Of a stretch of 51,107 bases of DNA, positions 18,237 through 27,644 are shown one piece after another. The position numbers and the translations under genes are program-made. The DNA is from Desulfovibrionales bacterium (GTDB taxonomy: Bacteria; Desulfobacterota; Desulfovibrionia; Desulfovibrionales; Desulfonatronaceae). The stretch covers positions 1 through 51,107 of the forward strand of contig REDL01000098.1 in assembly GCA_007693505.1 (NCBI GenBank), written 5' to 3'. The notes under the pieces are model-generated. The model was not told the DNA's origin and searched no databases. It saw nothing but the letters and a program-made list of their open reading frames with translations. Position 1 is the stretch's first letter. Every line of letters begins with the position of its first letter.

Positions 18237-18788
18237 ATGGAAGTTATTTTACGCACAAACATGGACAACCTGGGGGCACTTGGTCAGGTTGTCAATGTTA
18301 AACCGGGGTATGGTCGCAACTACTTGATTCCTCAAGGCTTGGCCATGCTGGCCACACCGGGCAACAAAAAGCGTTTTGAACTGGAGCGCAAGAAGCTGCA
18401 GGAAAAACTCGATGCCGTGCGATTTGCTGCCCAGGAATTGGCCAATAAGATCAGTGCCGTCTCCCTGCGGATTCCGGTCCGTGTCGGTGAAGGCGACAGA
18501 CTCTATGGATCCGTGACCTCGGCGAATATTTCCGATTTACTGCAGACTGATCACGGGCTGGACGTGGACAAGAAGATCATCTTGCTGGATGAGCCGTTGC
18601 GGGCCCTGGGTGATTATGCCATTGAAGTCCGCGTATACCAGGATATTCGCGCTCAACTGCAGGTCGCCGTGGTTCGTCACGATGCAGACCGGACGGCCCA
18701 GGCTGAGACTGATGTCGCTGAGACAACGCAGGAAACGCCGACGGACGTGACGAATCCTGCGATGGGTCCGCTTCCAGTGGAGGAATAG
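18237..18788 (+). CDS. rplI: 50S ribosomal protein L9
   Basis: At 183 residues it is longer than the usual 148 or so. The N-terminal RNA-binding domain (MEVILRTNMDNLGALGQ, then VKPGYGRNYLIPQGLA) and the C-terminal domain (YGSVTSANI) are intact. The extra 35 residues at the end are acidic and Thr-rich (DVAETTQETPTDV), likely disordered. GAGGAG precedes the start. Confidence 0.97.
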   Translation: MEVILRTNMDNLGALGQVVNVKPGYGRNYLIPQGLAMLATPGNKKRFELERKKLQEKLDAVRFAAQELANKISAVSLRIPVRVGEGDRLYGSVTSANISDLLQTDHGLDVDKKIILLDEPLRALGDYAIEVRVYQDIRAQLQVAVVRHDADRTAQAETDVAETTQETPTDVTNPAMGPLPVEE

Positions 18789-18807
18789 CCACCGCGGAGA
18801 TCGGCAC

Positions 18808-20214
18808 GTGCCACGCTCAACCCAGAAAGTTACTGCCGCCGGCATGGCGACAACTCTCAGCGGCAAAACCCCCCCCCAGAACCTTGAAGCCGAACAGGCG
18901 GTTCTGGGGGGGATTTTTTTGCGTCCGGACCTGATCGACTCCCTCCTGGAAATCGTGGGGGAGGATGATTTCTATTCTCCGGCGCACCGCAGCATTTTTC
19001 AGTCCTGTATCCATCTCTACCAGCGCCGGGTTCCCATTGATCTGGTCACCTTGTCCGATCACCTGCAAAGTACGGGGATTCTGGAAGAGGTGGGTGGTCC
19101 GGTGTACCTGGCTTCCCTGACCGAGTCCCTGGTGGCTGCTTCCCATGCCGAGTCCTATGCCCGGATCGTTCGCGACAAGGCCATCCTGCGTCGCTTGATC
19201 AACGCAGCCTCAGAGATCGTTGTTGCCTGTCATGAAGGCGGGCAGGACGTGGACAAGGTGCTTGACGAATCAGAGTCGGCGATTTTTGCCATTTCCGAGG
19301 CAAAGATCAAAAGTGTGTTTTCCACCACCAAAGAGCTGGTCAACCAGGTTTTCGAACATCTGGAAAAGCGGGTGGAGCGCCAGGAGTTGGTCACCGGAGT
19401 GCCCACCGGATACCACAAGCTGGACGAGATGACGGCCGGGCTGCAGCCATCGGACCTGATCATCATCGCTGCCCGTCCAAGCATGGGCAAGACCGCCTTT
19501 GCTCTGAACATTGCCATGCGGGCCGCGGTGTTGAAGGAGGTGCCCACAGCGATATATTCCCTGGAGATGTCCAAGGAGCAGCTGATGATGCGGATGCTCT
19601 GCGCCTGGGGCAAGGTTGACCTAGCCAGGTTTCGCCGCGGTTTTTTGAATGATGAGGATTGGACCCGACTGTACCATGCCGCGGATGCCCTCTCCCAGGC
19701 AGCCATTTTCATCGACGACACACCGGCTCTGGGGACTTTGGACCTGCGGGCTCGGTGCCGCAGGCTGAAATCCGAGAAAAAGCTGGGCCTGGTGGTTGTG
19801 GACTACCTGCAGTTGATGCGGGCCAGCCGCCGCATCGATTCCCGCGAACAGGAAATTTCCGAAATTTCTCGAAGCTTGAAGGGTTTGGCCAAGGAATTGG
19901 ACCTGCCCATGATCGCCCTGGCCCAGCTCAACCGGAAGGTCGAGGAGCGGAGCAACCGTCGGCCCATGCTGTCGGACTTGCGCGAATCCGGGGCGATCGA
20001 ACAGGATGCGGATGTGATCGCCTTTATTTATCGCGACGAGGTTTACAACAAGCAGGAAGGCAATCCCAAGAAGGGTATCGCGGAGATCATCATCGGCAAG
20101 CAGCGCAATGGGCCCGTGGGGGAAGTGGAGCTGGCCTATCTGGACTCGTACACAGCGTTTGAAAACCTGGTCGACGTCCCACCGCCCTCGGAGAGTTTTC
20201 AATCCGGCGCGTAG
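18808..20214 (+). CDS. dnaB: Replicative DNA helicase DnaB
   Basis: A 468-residue hexameric helicase that unwinds DNA at the fork. The N-terminal domain starts PPQNLEAEQAVLGGIF. The RecA-like domain has Walker A in ARPSMGKTAFALN, Walker B in LVVVDYLQLM, and the ESGAIEQDADVIAFIYRDE region. The GTG at 18808 is preferred over the ATG at 18844 because CGGAG lies eight bases upstream of it. It follows rplI by 19 bases; rplI-dnaB linkage is a widely conserved arrangement. Confidence 0.97.
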   Translation: MPRSTQKVTAAGMATTLSGKTPPQNLEAEQAVLGGIFLRPDLIDSLLEIVGEDDFYSPAHRSIFQSCIHLYQRRVPIDLVTLSDHLQSTGILEEVGGPVYLASLTESLVAASHAESYARIVRDKAILRRLINAASEIVVACHEGGQDVDKVLDESESAIFAISEAKIKSVFSTTKELVNQVFEHLEKRVERQELVTGVPTGYHKLDEMTAGLQPSDLIIIAARPSMGKTAFALNIAMRAAVLKEVPTAIYSLEMSKEQLMMRMLCAWGKVDLARFRRGFLNDEDWTRLYHAADALSQAAIFIDDTPALGTLDLRARCRRLKSEKKLGLVVVDYLQLMRASRRIDSREQEISEISRSLKGLAKELDLPMIALAQLNRKVEERSNRRPMLSDLRESGAIEQDADVIAFIYRDEVYNKQEGNPKKGIAEIIIGKQRNGPVGEVELAYLDSYTAFENLVDVPPPSESFQSGA

Positions 20215-20257
20215 GATCGTTTCTTGCGCATCGGTCCCCGCTAGATAAGGAGGCAAC

Positions 20258-21550
20258 GTGTTTTTTGACCCAATGGAAGGACTCGACCGCGAGAAACTGC
20301 ACCAGCTGCAGTCCGTCAGGCTAAGGAGCGTGACGGAAGCGGCGGCACGCTCACCGCTGTATGCCGCGTTGTTTCAGGAACATGGCACTCAGGCCAACCA
20401 CATCCGCGGTCTGGACGACCTGGTGCGAGTACCCTTGACGGACAAGGAACACTTGCGCTCCAGTTATCCGGACGGATTGCTCTGTCGCCCCAAGGAGGAG
20501 ATGGTTCGGCTGCATGCTTCTTCCGGGACAACCGGCGCGGCGACAGTGATTTTTCATACCGCTGGAGACATCCAGACCTGGGCCGACCTGGTGGCCCGCT
20601 GCTTCCATATGGTCGGGGTACGGCCCGGCGACGTTTTTCAGAATATGAGCGGGTACGGTCTGTTCACCGGAGGGCTGGGCATCCACTATGGCGCGGAGCG
20701 CCTGGGCTGCCTGACCATTCCCGCCGGCGCGGGCAACAGCAAGCGGCAGATCAAGCTGCTTCAGGATTTTCGCGTCACGGTGATTCACATCATTCCTTCC
20801 TACGCCCTGCATCTGGCTACGGTATTTCAATCCCTGGGCGTGGAACCCGGCGGGTTGCATCTGAAGTCCGCCCTGATCGGCGCGGAGCCCCACTCCGAGG
20901 AAATACGCCAAAGGATCGAGGAATTGTACAAATTGAAGGCCTACAACTCCTACGGGCTGTCCGAGATGAACGGTCCCGGCGTGGCCTTTGAATGTCCGGA
21001 GCAAAACGGAATGCACATCTGGGAGGACGCCTTTTTGCCGGAGATTCTCGACCCGGTCACCCTGGAACCCGTACCCGAAGGAGAGGTGGGTGAGCTGGTG
21101 CTGACCACCCTGACCCGCGAAGGCATGCCCATTTTGCGCTACCGCACCCGGGATTTGACCCGCTTTCTGCCTGGAGAGTGTCCTTGCGGCCGGGTGCATC
21201 GCCGCATCGACCGGATCGTCGGCCGCAGCGACGACATGATCATCATCAAGGGCGTGAACATCTTTCCGATGCAGGTGGAGCGCGTGTTGATGGCCATTCC
21301 GGAAGTGGGGCAGAACTACCTGATCGTCCTGGAGCGGCAGGGATACCTGGACCAGTTCAAGGTACAGGTGGAAGTGAAGAGCGAATTCTTCGTGGAAGAC
21401 ATGCGGGAACTCAAGAAACTGCAGAACAAAATTACCGGCCTGCTGCGTGATGAATTGCTGGTCACGCCCAAGGTGGAACTGGTGGAAGCCAGAAGCCTGC
21501 CTTGCTCCGAGGGCAAGGCCCAGCGAGTGTGCGATTTGCGGGGAGAGTGA
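20258..21550 (+). CDS. paaK: Phenylacetate-CoA ligase
   Basis: A 430-residue AMP-forming acyl-CoA ligase. The ATP-binding motif HASSGTTGAATVIFH is complete, followed by YGLSEMNGPG, the TRDLTRF adenylate loop and a C-terminal lid with RSDDMIIIKGVNIFP. It activates phenylacetate or another aryl acid with ATP and CoA. The GTG start has AAGGAGG five bases upstream. No other phenylacetate-catabolic genes are near, so the substrate is uncertain; in anaerobes such ligases often serve amino acid-derived arylacetates. Confidence 0.92.
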   Translation: MFFDPMEGLDREKLHQLQSVRLRSVTEAAARSPLYAALFQEHGTQANHIRGLDDLVRVPLTDKEHLRSSYPDGLLCRPKEEMVRLHASSGTTGAATVIFHTAGDIQTWADLVARCFHMVGVRPGDVFQNMSGYGLFTGGLGIHYGAERLGCLTIPAGAGNSKRQIKLLQDFRVTVIHIIPSYALHLATVFQSLGVEPGGLHLKSALIGAEPHSEEIRQRIEELYKLKAYNSYGLSEMNGPGVAFECPEQNGMHIWEDAFLPEILDPVTLEPVPEGEVGELVLTTLTREGMPILRYRTRDLTRFLPGECPCGRVHRRIDRIVGRSDDMIIIKGVNIFPMQVERVLMAIPEVGQNYLIVLERQGYLDQFKVQVEVKSEFFVEDMRELKKLQNKITGLLRDELLVTPKVELVEARSLPCSEGKAQRVCDLRGE

Positions 21551-22056
21551 TGTCCTTTGTCCTGTCCGGGCTGTTCCTGGGATTTCTCGGCCTGCTCTTG
21601 ATGCTGCATGTTTTTGGTCTGCCGGCCAACTGGCTGATTCTGGCCTCCATGGCCGTCTGGGGCTGGCTGAATCCGGAGTTTGCGGGCGGGCTCGGTTTTT
21701 TCGCCATTTTGATCGCGCTCTGCATACTGGGCGAGGTTGTGGAGTTCGCGACCCAGATGTATGGCGGGCGTCGATACGGCGGAAGCCGGAAAGGGGCCTG
21801 GGCCGCGGTTATCGGGGCAATTGTCGGGGGCGTTCTGGGCGCCCCCTTTTTTTTCGGGCTGGGAGCAGTCCCGGGCTCCTTTTTGGGGGCCTACGCGGGC
21901 AGCCTGCTCATCGAGCTGGGCCAGGGCTTCTCGCTGGCCGCCGCGCGACGGGCTGCCTGGGGGGCGATGTGGAACAAGATCTTCGGCACGGTGGTCAAGG
22001 TTTGCCTCGGGGTCTGGATGATTGTCCTGAGCTTCGATATGGTCTGGCCCGGATGA
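21550..22056 (+). CDS. DUF456 family membrane protein
   Basis: A 168-residue, very hydrophobic protein with several predicted helices and Gly-rich stretches (GAIVGGVLGAPFFF, GSFLGAYAGSLL), typical of DUF456. The ATG at 21550 shares a base with the TGA of the ligase and has GGGGAGAG just upstream. A longer frame from 21502 would overlap paaK. The function is unknown; co-expression with the ligase is likely. Confidence 0.85.
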   Translation: MSFVLSGLFLGFLGLLLMLHVFGLPANWLILASMAVWGWLNPEFAGGLGFFAILIALCILGEVVEFATQMYGGRRYGGSRKGAWAAVIGAIVGGVLGAPFFFGLGAVPGSFLGAYAGSLLIELGQGFSLAAARRAAWGAMWNKIFGTVVKVCLGVWMIVLSFDMVWPG

Positions 22057-22232
22057 TTGCCGTGCCTGCTTCGGGATAGGCCTCTACTGCGTTACCGCTT
22101 ATGAATTGGGCGGATTAGGCTTCTGTGCCTGCAAAGCCAGGCAAGATGCCTGTCCCACCGTGTTGCAAGGCCTTCCGACCACACTGCGGAGCATACAGCG
22201 TCAACGGGGCAAAATCGGCTCATTGAGACCGG

Positions 22233-23081
22233 TCAACCCCCTTCGATCGCTTGGCAACTCGGGCAAAAGCAGGTGGTCCGCCCGGCGACTTTTGTGGTCT
22301 GAAGCGGGCGATTGCAGCGTTTGCAAGGGAGCCCCTTGCGGCCGTAGACCTCAAAGGTGTCCTGGAACGTACCCACCAGCCCGGCCGCGGTGCGATAGTC
22401 CCGGATGGAGCTCCCACCCGCGGCAATGGCCTCTTGCAAAACAGACTGGATGGCGGCCAACAACTGGTACCGGTGCCTTCGAGTGAGCTGGTTCGCCGGG
22501 GTGGCCGGGTGGATTCGTGACCGAAAGAGGCTTTCGTCGGCGTAGATGTTTCCGATACCGGCAATAATTCGCTGATCCAGGAGCAGAGCCTTGATCCGGC
22601 TGGTCTTGCCAGCGATTTGTCTGGCGAATTGCTCCGGGGTCAATCCCAGAGGTTCTGGGCCGAGGTCGTGGAAAAACGGCCACCCGGCCAGCTGATCCGG
22701 GGTGAACAGGGCACACGTGCCGAATTTGCGTTGATCCTGAAAATACAGCGATGATCCGTTGTCCAGGTCCAGCAAAAGATGGACATGAGGGCCAGGAGGC
22801 ATCCCAATGGGAGCAAGTCCCAGTCGTCCTGTCATCCGCAGGTGAAAGGCCAGGATCTCATCCTGTGCCAATTCCAGAAACAGCAATTTACCGCGACGGG
22901 AAACGCCATGGATCTCACGGCCCACAAGCGTGTGAAGGATGCTTTGGCCAGCGGGAGGGGCAACGGGTGCCAGATGCGCGGCCAGATGCGCCGCCAGGTG
23001 CGGAATGTTCACGACGCAACGCCCGGTGAGCATGGGACGAAGACCACGGGCAATGGTTTCCACTTCGGGAAGTTCAGGCAT
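22233..23081 (-). CDS. mutM: Formamidopyrimidine-DNA glycosylase
   Basis: A 282-residue base-excision enzyme that removes 8-oxoguanine and cleaves the abasic site. The N-terminus PELPEVET gives the catalytic Pro and Glu. RRGKLLFL holds the conserved Lys, and the C-terminal zinc finger CKRCNRP...CFCPSC is complete. A small in-frame duplication (LAAHLAAHLA) lies in the N-terminal domain, in a surface region. It is convergent with the paaK operon. Confidence 0.96.
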   Translation of the reverse strand: MPELPEVETIARGLRPMLTGRCVVNIPHLAAHLAAHLAPVAPPAGQSILHTLVGREIHGVSRRGKLLFLELAQDEILAFHLRMTGRLGLAPIGMPPGPHVHLLLDLDNGSSLYFQDQRKFGTCALFTPDQLAGWPFFHDLGPEPLGLTPEQFARQIAGKTSRIKALLLDQRIIAGIGNIYADESLFRSRIHPATPANQLTRRHRYQLLAAIQSVLQEAIAAGGSSIRDYRTAAGLVGTFQDTFEVYGRKGLPCKRCNRPLQTTKVAGRTTCFCPSCQAIEGG

Positions 23082-23087
23082 GGCTGG

Positions 23088-23122
23088 AAACTGAATTCAG
23101 AAGTCGGGAAGCAGGGATCAGG
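23088..23122. repeat. Short heptanucleotide repeat tract
   Basis: Five degenerate 7-base units (AAACTGA, ATTCAGA, AGTCGGG, AAGCAGG, GATCAGG) occupy the gap between mutM and the ChaN-like gene. A similar tract is at 30181-30215, and a longer one lies inside the first kinase. Confidence 0.4.
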
Positions 23123-23149
23123 CGATGCATGAAGTGTTGCTGGTTGCGG

Positions 23150-24304
23150 TCAGGGGGAGGTAACGGGGATGGTGAGCGTATCACCATTGCGGAGCACGTC
23201 CAAAAGCAAAGGTCGCTGTTCTCTTGTGGCCTGCATTCCTTGCTGGTGCAGAATTTCCAGAGAGGTAATGGGGACGCCGTTGGCGGCAATGAGAATGTCT
23301 CCGGGGAGCAGGCCGGCATCCTCGGCCCGTGAGCCCGGAACCACTCCGGTAACATGTACCTGGTCGTCGGCCCAGGTGATGGCGAGTCCCAGGCGCTGCG
23401 GCTCGGGACAGTAGAAGAAAAGGTCAGCGGCGGCTGGGTTCGGTGCTGGTCCACCGCGCCAGGGCATTACGGACAGAATGCTGGGCTCGTGGCCCAGTTG
23501 CAGGAGCCGGGAAGCCACTCCATGGCCGTATTCCACATGCCCGGATCCGGCCAGGATGACCATGGGCCGCTGTTTTTGATTCAGGTGCTGGAGCGCAACA
23601 TGAGCCATCTGGGTGTCCCACAAGGACTGGATCATTATGAAACGGTCCACGTCGAAACCAGCCTCCAACGTGAAATCCGGCATCCGATCCACATGGCGGT
23701 GAAATTCTTCCTCAATGGCTTCCAGTTGTTGGTCCGGAGGAAGAATAATGGCCATTGGAAGTGCCCCGCGCTCGTCGTCAGGGATGCCTTGCAGACCATC
23801 TGCCCGGATGCGTTTGAGCAGGTTTCGGGGAACATTCAAGCCAAGCACGGGGATGTTCCACTGCTCGGCTCGCTCAAAAATGGGGCGGTAGAGCGAGAAG
23901 TCAAAGCCCCAATACGTTTCCCAGCCCAGCTCATATTGCAGTTCGTCCAGGGCAACATCCCCATTGTGAAATGCATCCAGGGTCGACTGCGCGGACCAGG
24001 GCACCATTTCCAATCCCAGGAGGATAGGTAGGTCGGCGTCAGCCAAGGTATCCACAACCCAGGCCTGAAACTGGTGGTCACAGGCATTGGCGTGGGACTC
24101 GCCGACCAGGATGAAGTCCTGTGCTGCTGAGCGCTTCGCGAATTCCGCGGCATCCAGGATCCGCCCATCAGCTTGAAAAAGCGTGCCGGGCTGAGGTGGC
24201 ATGATGGGATCCGGCGGGGGGGGAGGAAAGAGCCGGGCGCAGCCGGTACTGATGAGCACAAGGGCCAGCAGTATCGGCTGCACCCACCGGGGGATCAATC
24301 CCAC
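23150..24304 (-). CDS. ChaN-like lipoprotein with C-terminal PDZ domain
   Basis: The 384-residue product has a signal peptide (ILLALVLISTGC) ending in a Cys that fits an imperfect lipobox, so it is probably an envelope lipoprotein. Residues about 40-285 match the ChaN/DUF399 fold with LVGESHANACDHQFQ and AGSGHVEYGHGV; ChaN proteins bind haem. A PDZ domain (GVVPGSRAEDAGLLPGDIL) closes the protein. The GTG start overlaps the stop of the upstream PaaK-like gene by ten bases, so the two are coupled. Confidence 0.85.
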   Translation of the reverse strand: MGLIPRWVQPILLALVLISTGCARLFPPPPPDPIMPPQPGTLFQADGRILDAAEFAKRSAAQDFILVGESHANACDHQFQAWVVDTLADADLPILLGLEMVPWSAQSTLDAFHNGDVALDELQYELGWETYWGFDFSLYRPIFERAEQWNIPVLGLNVPRNLLKRIRADGLQGIPDDERGALPMAIILPPDQQLEAIEEEFHRHVDRMPDFTLEAGFDVDRFIMIQSLWDTQMAHVALQHLNQKQRPMVILAGSGHVEYGHGVASRLLQLGHEPSILSVMPWRGGPAPNPAAADLFFYCPEPQRLGLAITWADDQVHVTGVVPGSRAEDAGLLPGDILIAANGVPITSLEILHQQGMQATREQRPLLLDVLRNGDTLTIPVTSP

Positions 24305-25560
24305 TTACGCTTGTCCTCGATGGGTCGGATCTGGGCTGGAAGCGAGCCGGGAGCCACGACTTTCAGTTCAGGCCGCAGGCCGATTTTTTCGCGGAAATGA
24401 TGAAAGAGTTCGTTTTCCCGCTTGAATTGACTGGCTTCGATGAACAGCGCCAGCTCGTCGATGCCGCCAGGATTGGTTACCTCGATCTGCCAGCGCTTGA
24501 TTTCTTCAAAGGAGGCCATGACCTGTTCCACCTGGTGCGGGTAGACGAACATGCCCTTGATCCGGGCCGTGGTATCCACCCGTCCGACAATGGTGCCCAG
24601 GCGAGGTGAAGATCGACCGCACGGGCAGGGAGCCCGGTTGATGTAAGAAAGGTCTCCGGTGGAGAGGCGGATCAGCGGATAGGTCTTGTTGAAGGCCGTA
24701 ACGACAATTTCTCCGACTTCACCATCCTTGAGCGGAATGCCGGTGTCCGGGTGGCAGATTTCCACGAAAATGCGGTTGGAGACGTGCAGGCCGTTTTTGT
24801 GAAAGCACTCATAGCCAATGGATCCGACATCCGCGGTCCCATAGCCCTGGCGCATGATGATGTCGAACTTTTTTTCCAGGTTGTTGCGCAGTTTTTCCGG
24901 AAATTTTTCTCCAGTGACGAAAGCCACTTCCATGTAGAGATCCTTGCGCAGGTTCAGGCCGGCTTCCTCTCCTTTCTGGGCCAGGTGCATCAGGTAGCTG
25001 GGTGTCCCGATAAAGCCGGTTATTCGGAGCTTTTGCATGATATCCAACTGGGTATTGGTATTGCCTGGCCCTGCAGGCACCACGGCGCAGCCCAAATTGC
25101 GCAACGGCTCCTCGAACATGAGTCCGGCAGGGGTGAGGTGGTAATTGAAGGTGATCATGTTCACGTCACCGGGCCGGAATCCGGCTGCGTAGAAGCCCTC
25201 GGTCCACCCCCAATAGTCGTCAACGCGGTCTTCGGGGTCAAAAATGGGTCCGGGAGAAAGAAAAATGCGACGCAGCTCTCCCAGATCTTTGGTCAGCAAG
25301 CCTCCCAGACGGGGACCCATGGTCTGGAGAAAGATGAGTTCCTTCTTTTTGATGATCGGAATATGCTTCAGGTCGTTGAGCACCCTGAACTTGTCCGGAC
25401 TGAACTGAGCCCTGTCGAAGCGCTTCTTGACGTCTTCGGAATATCTGTAGGCGTATGTCAACAGGTCCTTGAGATGGATCTGGTAATATTGCCTCCGTTC
25501 GCTTTCATCGAGTACTTCCCGGCGACTGTAAATACCCTCGGTACGGTCTTTTCGGGTCAT
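24295..25560 (-). CDS. PaaK-family adenylate-forming protein lacking the canonical ATP loop
   Basis: A PaaK homologue of about 421 residues from MTRKDRTEG (ATG 25560, AAAGGA upstream); an upstream ATG at 25596 is possible. Where PaaK has SSGTTG this protein has LSPGPIFDP, so the phosphate-binding loop is not recognisable. Other motifs remain: GYGTADVGS, LSTGDLSY, a CPCG pair and IKGMFVYP with the catalytic-type Lys. It may act on a different substrate or be non-catalytic. It forms an operon with the ChaN-PDZ gene. Confidence 0.82.
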   Translation of the reverse strand: MTRKDRTEGIYSRREVLDESERRQYYQIHLKDLLTYAYRYSEDVKKRFDRAQFSPDKFRVLNDLKHIPIIKKKELIFLQTMGPRLGGLLTKDLGELRRIFLSPGPIFDPEDRVDDYWGWTEGFYAAGFRPGDVNMITFNYHLTPAGLMFEEPLRNLGCAVVPAGPGNTNTQLDIMQKLRITGFIGTPSYLMHLAQKGEEAGLNLRKDLYMEVAFVTGEKFPEKLRNNLEKKFDIIMRQGYGTADVGSIGYECFHKNGLHVSNRIFVEICHPDTGIPLKDGEVGEIVVTAFNKTYPLIRLSTGDLSYINRAPCPCGRSSPRLGTIVGRVDTTARIKGMFVYPHQVEQVMASFEEIKRWQIEVTNPGGIDELALFIEASQFKRENELFHHFREKIGLRPELKVVAPGSLPAQIRPIEDKRKWD

Positions 25561-25717
25561 GGGTGTTTCCTTTCCTCCCTGTTCATGAATATCCAATCAT
25601 AACCTATAAACATCGATAAATAACAACATGACAACGGGAAGGCAAGTCCATGAGGGCAAAGAAAATCAATGCAGTCTCGAAAGCGACGCCGTCGAGACGA
25701 ATGCAGTCAACACAGCA

Positions 25718-26001
25718 GGGCCATTGGCCATGGGCCTTTTTGTTCTCACCATTTTTTTTCTTGCAAAGACGGCTGGCTTGCCCTGTTTGGAACAGCTCGA
25801 AACTCCTTCAACGGCCTCGGAACATCAAGTCGTTGCGCCATAAAAACAGGAAGTTGTGTTTTGAGCGCCCGGCAACGACTTGATGGACGATTCCTGGTTC
25901 AGTCAAACAGGCGAAACCGGTCGATCCGTCCCAAAAAAGGCAAGCCAGCCTCAAAAATTTCATATCGTTACGTCAAAACAAAAATGCCCAGGCCAATCGC
26001 C
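25718..26001. repeat. 284-bp long inverted-repeat (MITE-like) element
   Basis: The arm at 25718-25749 is inverted relative to 25972-26001, with a shared core of ATTGGCC, TGGGC, TTTTTGTT. Inside are a perfect 12-base pair, GGCTGGCTTGCC (25771-25782) with GGCAAGCCAGCC (25939-25950), and a perfect 14-base pair, CATCAAGTCGTTGC (25823-25836) with GCAACGACTTGATG (25872-25885). The whole segment can fold into one long imperfect hairpin. No transposase is encoded. The short open frames inside have no family features. It fills the gap between the PaaK-like and FAD genes. Confidence 0.65.
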
Positions 26002-26198
26002 AAGGGGTGAAAAAACAGTTTCGATAGGTGTGGCGCTCGATGTCCTGCTACAGGGAGCAGGGCGTGCGCTTTTTTCGGTCGAAGTCGGGTATTGGGTTTG
26101 TCGGGATTTTGCCTCTTGGCAGGCAGATGACGTGCAGGAGGGAGACTGGGGCAGACTGGTTGAGCAGGTGGAAGGGGACGGGGGCGTGCCGTGAACGG

Positions 26199-27644
26199 CT
26201 AGGATTGCAGATCCTTGATAATGCCTTTGGCGGCAAGCAAGCCGGTAGCTGCTGCGGAAACGATGTTTCCGGCAACACCGGGACCATCTCCGGCAACGTA
26301 CATACCCCGCAGGGACGTCCGCAGATCCGCGTCGGTTTCCATCTGGGTGGCGAAGAATTTTATTTCCGGAGCGTACAACAGTGTCTCGTCGTTGGCCACT
26401 CCTGGGACGACGCAATTGAGTTTTTCCAAGCCTTCCACAAGGTTGGTCAGGATCCGTTCAGGCAGGGCCATGGCAATGTCCCCGCAGGTGACGTTGGAAA
26501 GGGTTGGCCGGATGAACCCTTTGGAGATGCGGTTCCAGGTGCTGCGACGGCCACGTTTGAGATCCCCGAAGCGTTGCAAAATCGGCTTGCCTCCGCCGAT
26601 CAGGCTGGCCAGGCGTCCAATGGATTCGCCGTACGCCTGGTTGTCCGTGACCGGCTCAGTGAGCACCACTTTGGAGAGAAAAGCAAAATTGCTGTTTTCG
26701 GACTTTTTATCCAGGTAGGCATGGCCGTTGACGCAAACGAAGTTCTGATAGTTTTCCAGGGAGACGTATCCCCCGCGATTCGTGCAGAATGTCCGGGTCT
26801 GGTCGTCGTATTTACGTGTCTGGATGAAAAAGGTCGGGTCGTAGATAACGTTGGTCAGGTCGTGAAGGATATCATTGTGCACCTCTACGCGCACGCCAAC
26901 CTCGATCCCCCGCTGGGTCAGGTTGATGCCGTGGGACTGGGCGATGCGTCCAGCCCATTCGGCGCCGACTCGACCAGGGGCGAGAATGACATGGCGGCAT
27001 TGCAAGGTTCCCTTGATTGTTTTCACCCCGTCGACCTTGCCCTGGTCAACCAGGATGTCCTGAACATCCTCTCCGGAACGGATAATCACGCCTTTGTCCT
27101 GGATATAGTCAGCCATGGCCGCGATGTGGTCCGGCAGTTTGTCGCTGCCCAGGTGCTTTTGCCGGATCAGCAACAGATCGATCCCGGCCTTTTTGGCCTG
27201 TTTACGAATTTCCTGGGCCTTTTCCATATCCGTGGGATAGACCGGACCATCCATCCCAAAGCGGGTGAAGACTTCCTCGGTTTCCCGGATCAATGCACGG
27301 GCATGGTCCGGAGAAAGGAACTGGGTAAGATCTGTTTTGCCAAGGATGTGGATGAAGTTCAGCTTCCCGTCGGAAAACAACCCCGCTCCGCCAATCCCAG
27401 AAAGGATGTTGCAAGGCTTGCAATGATGACAGGTCGGGCTTTGGTTCTGGCCGATGGGACACGTTCTCCGCAGGGGGGATCTGCCTTTGTCCACCAGCAT
27501 GATGCGCAAATCCGTATGTTCGGCGAGGTGAAAGGCGGCGAAAAGGCCGGCTGGCCCTCCGCCAATAATAATTACGTCCGCAGTGGGGGTTGTCGGTGAT
27601 ATTGTCAAAATGTCTCCCAATGAATCGCGCGGTGATATGCTCAA
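26199..27644 (-). CDS. FAD-dependent dehydrogenase (COG2509-type)
   Basis: A 481-residue flavoprotein. The dinucleotide-binding motif VIIIGGGPAGLFAA is near the N-terminus, followed by a cysteine-rich stretch (CPIGQNQSPTCHHCKPCN) and SGIGGAGLFSDGKLN. The C-terminal FAD site is GMYVAGDGPGVAGNI. Members of this family are uncharacterised. The track-length start is a TTG at 27644 overlapping the nitroreductase stop; a TTG at 27608 with GGGAG five bases upstream is a good alternative. It is paired with the nitroreductase, suggesting shared flavin or redox chemistry. Confidence 0.88.
   Translation of the reverse strand: MSISPRDSLGDILTISPTTPTADVIIIGGGPAGLFAAFHLAEHTDLRIMLVDKGRSPLRRTCPIGQNQSPTCHHCKPCNILSGIGGAGLFSDGKLNFIHILGKTDLTQFLSPDHARALIRETEEVFTRFGMDGPVYPTDMEKAQEIRKQAKKAGIDLLLIRQKHLGSDKLPDHIAAMADYIQDKGVIIRSGEDVQDILVDQGKVDGVKTIKGTLQCRHVILAPGRVGAEWAGRIAQSHGINLTQRGIEVGVRVEVHNDILHDLTNVIYDPTFFIQTRKYDDQTRTFCTNRGGYVSLENYQNFVCVNGHAYLDKKSENSNFAFLSKVVLTEPVTDNQAYGESIGRLASLIGGGKPILQRFGDLKRGRRSTWNRISKGFIRPTLSNVTCGDIAMALPERILTNLVEGLEKLNCVVPGVANDETLLYAPEIKFFATQMETDADLRTSLRGMYVAGDGPGVAGNIVSAAATGLLAAKGIIKDLQS

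Noticed and set aside
25628-26010. Short open frames between the PaaK-like and FAD genes
   Set aside because: They overlap each other in several frames within the inverted-repeat element and lack ribosome sites and recognisable features.
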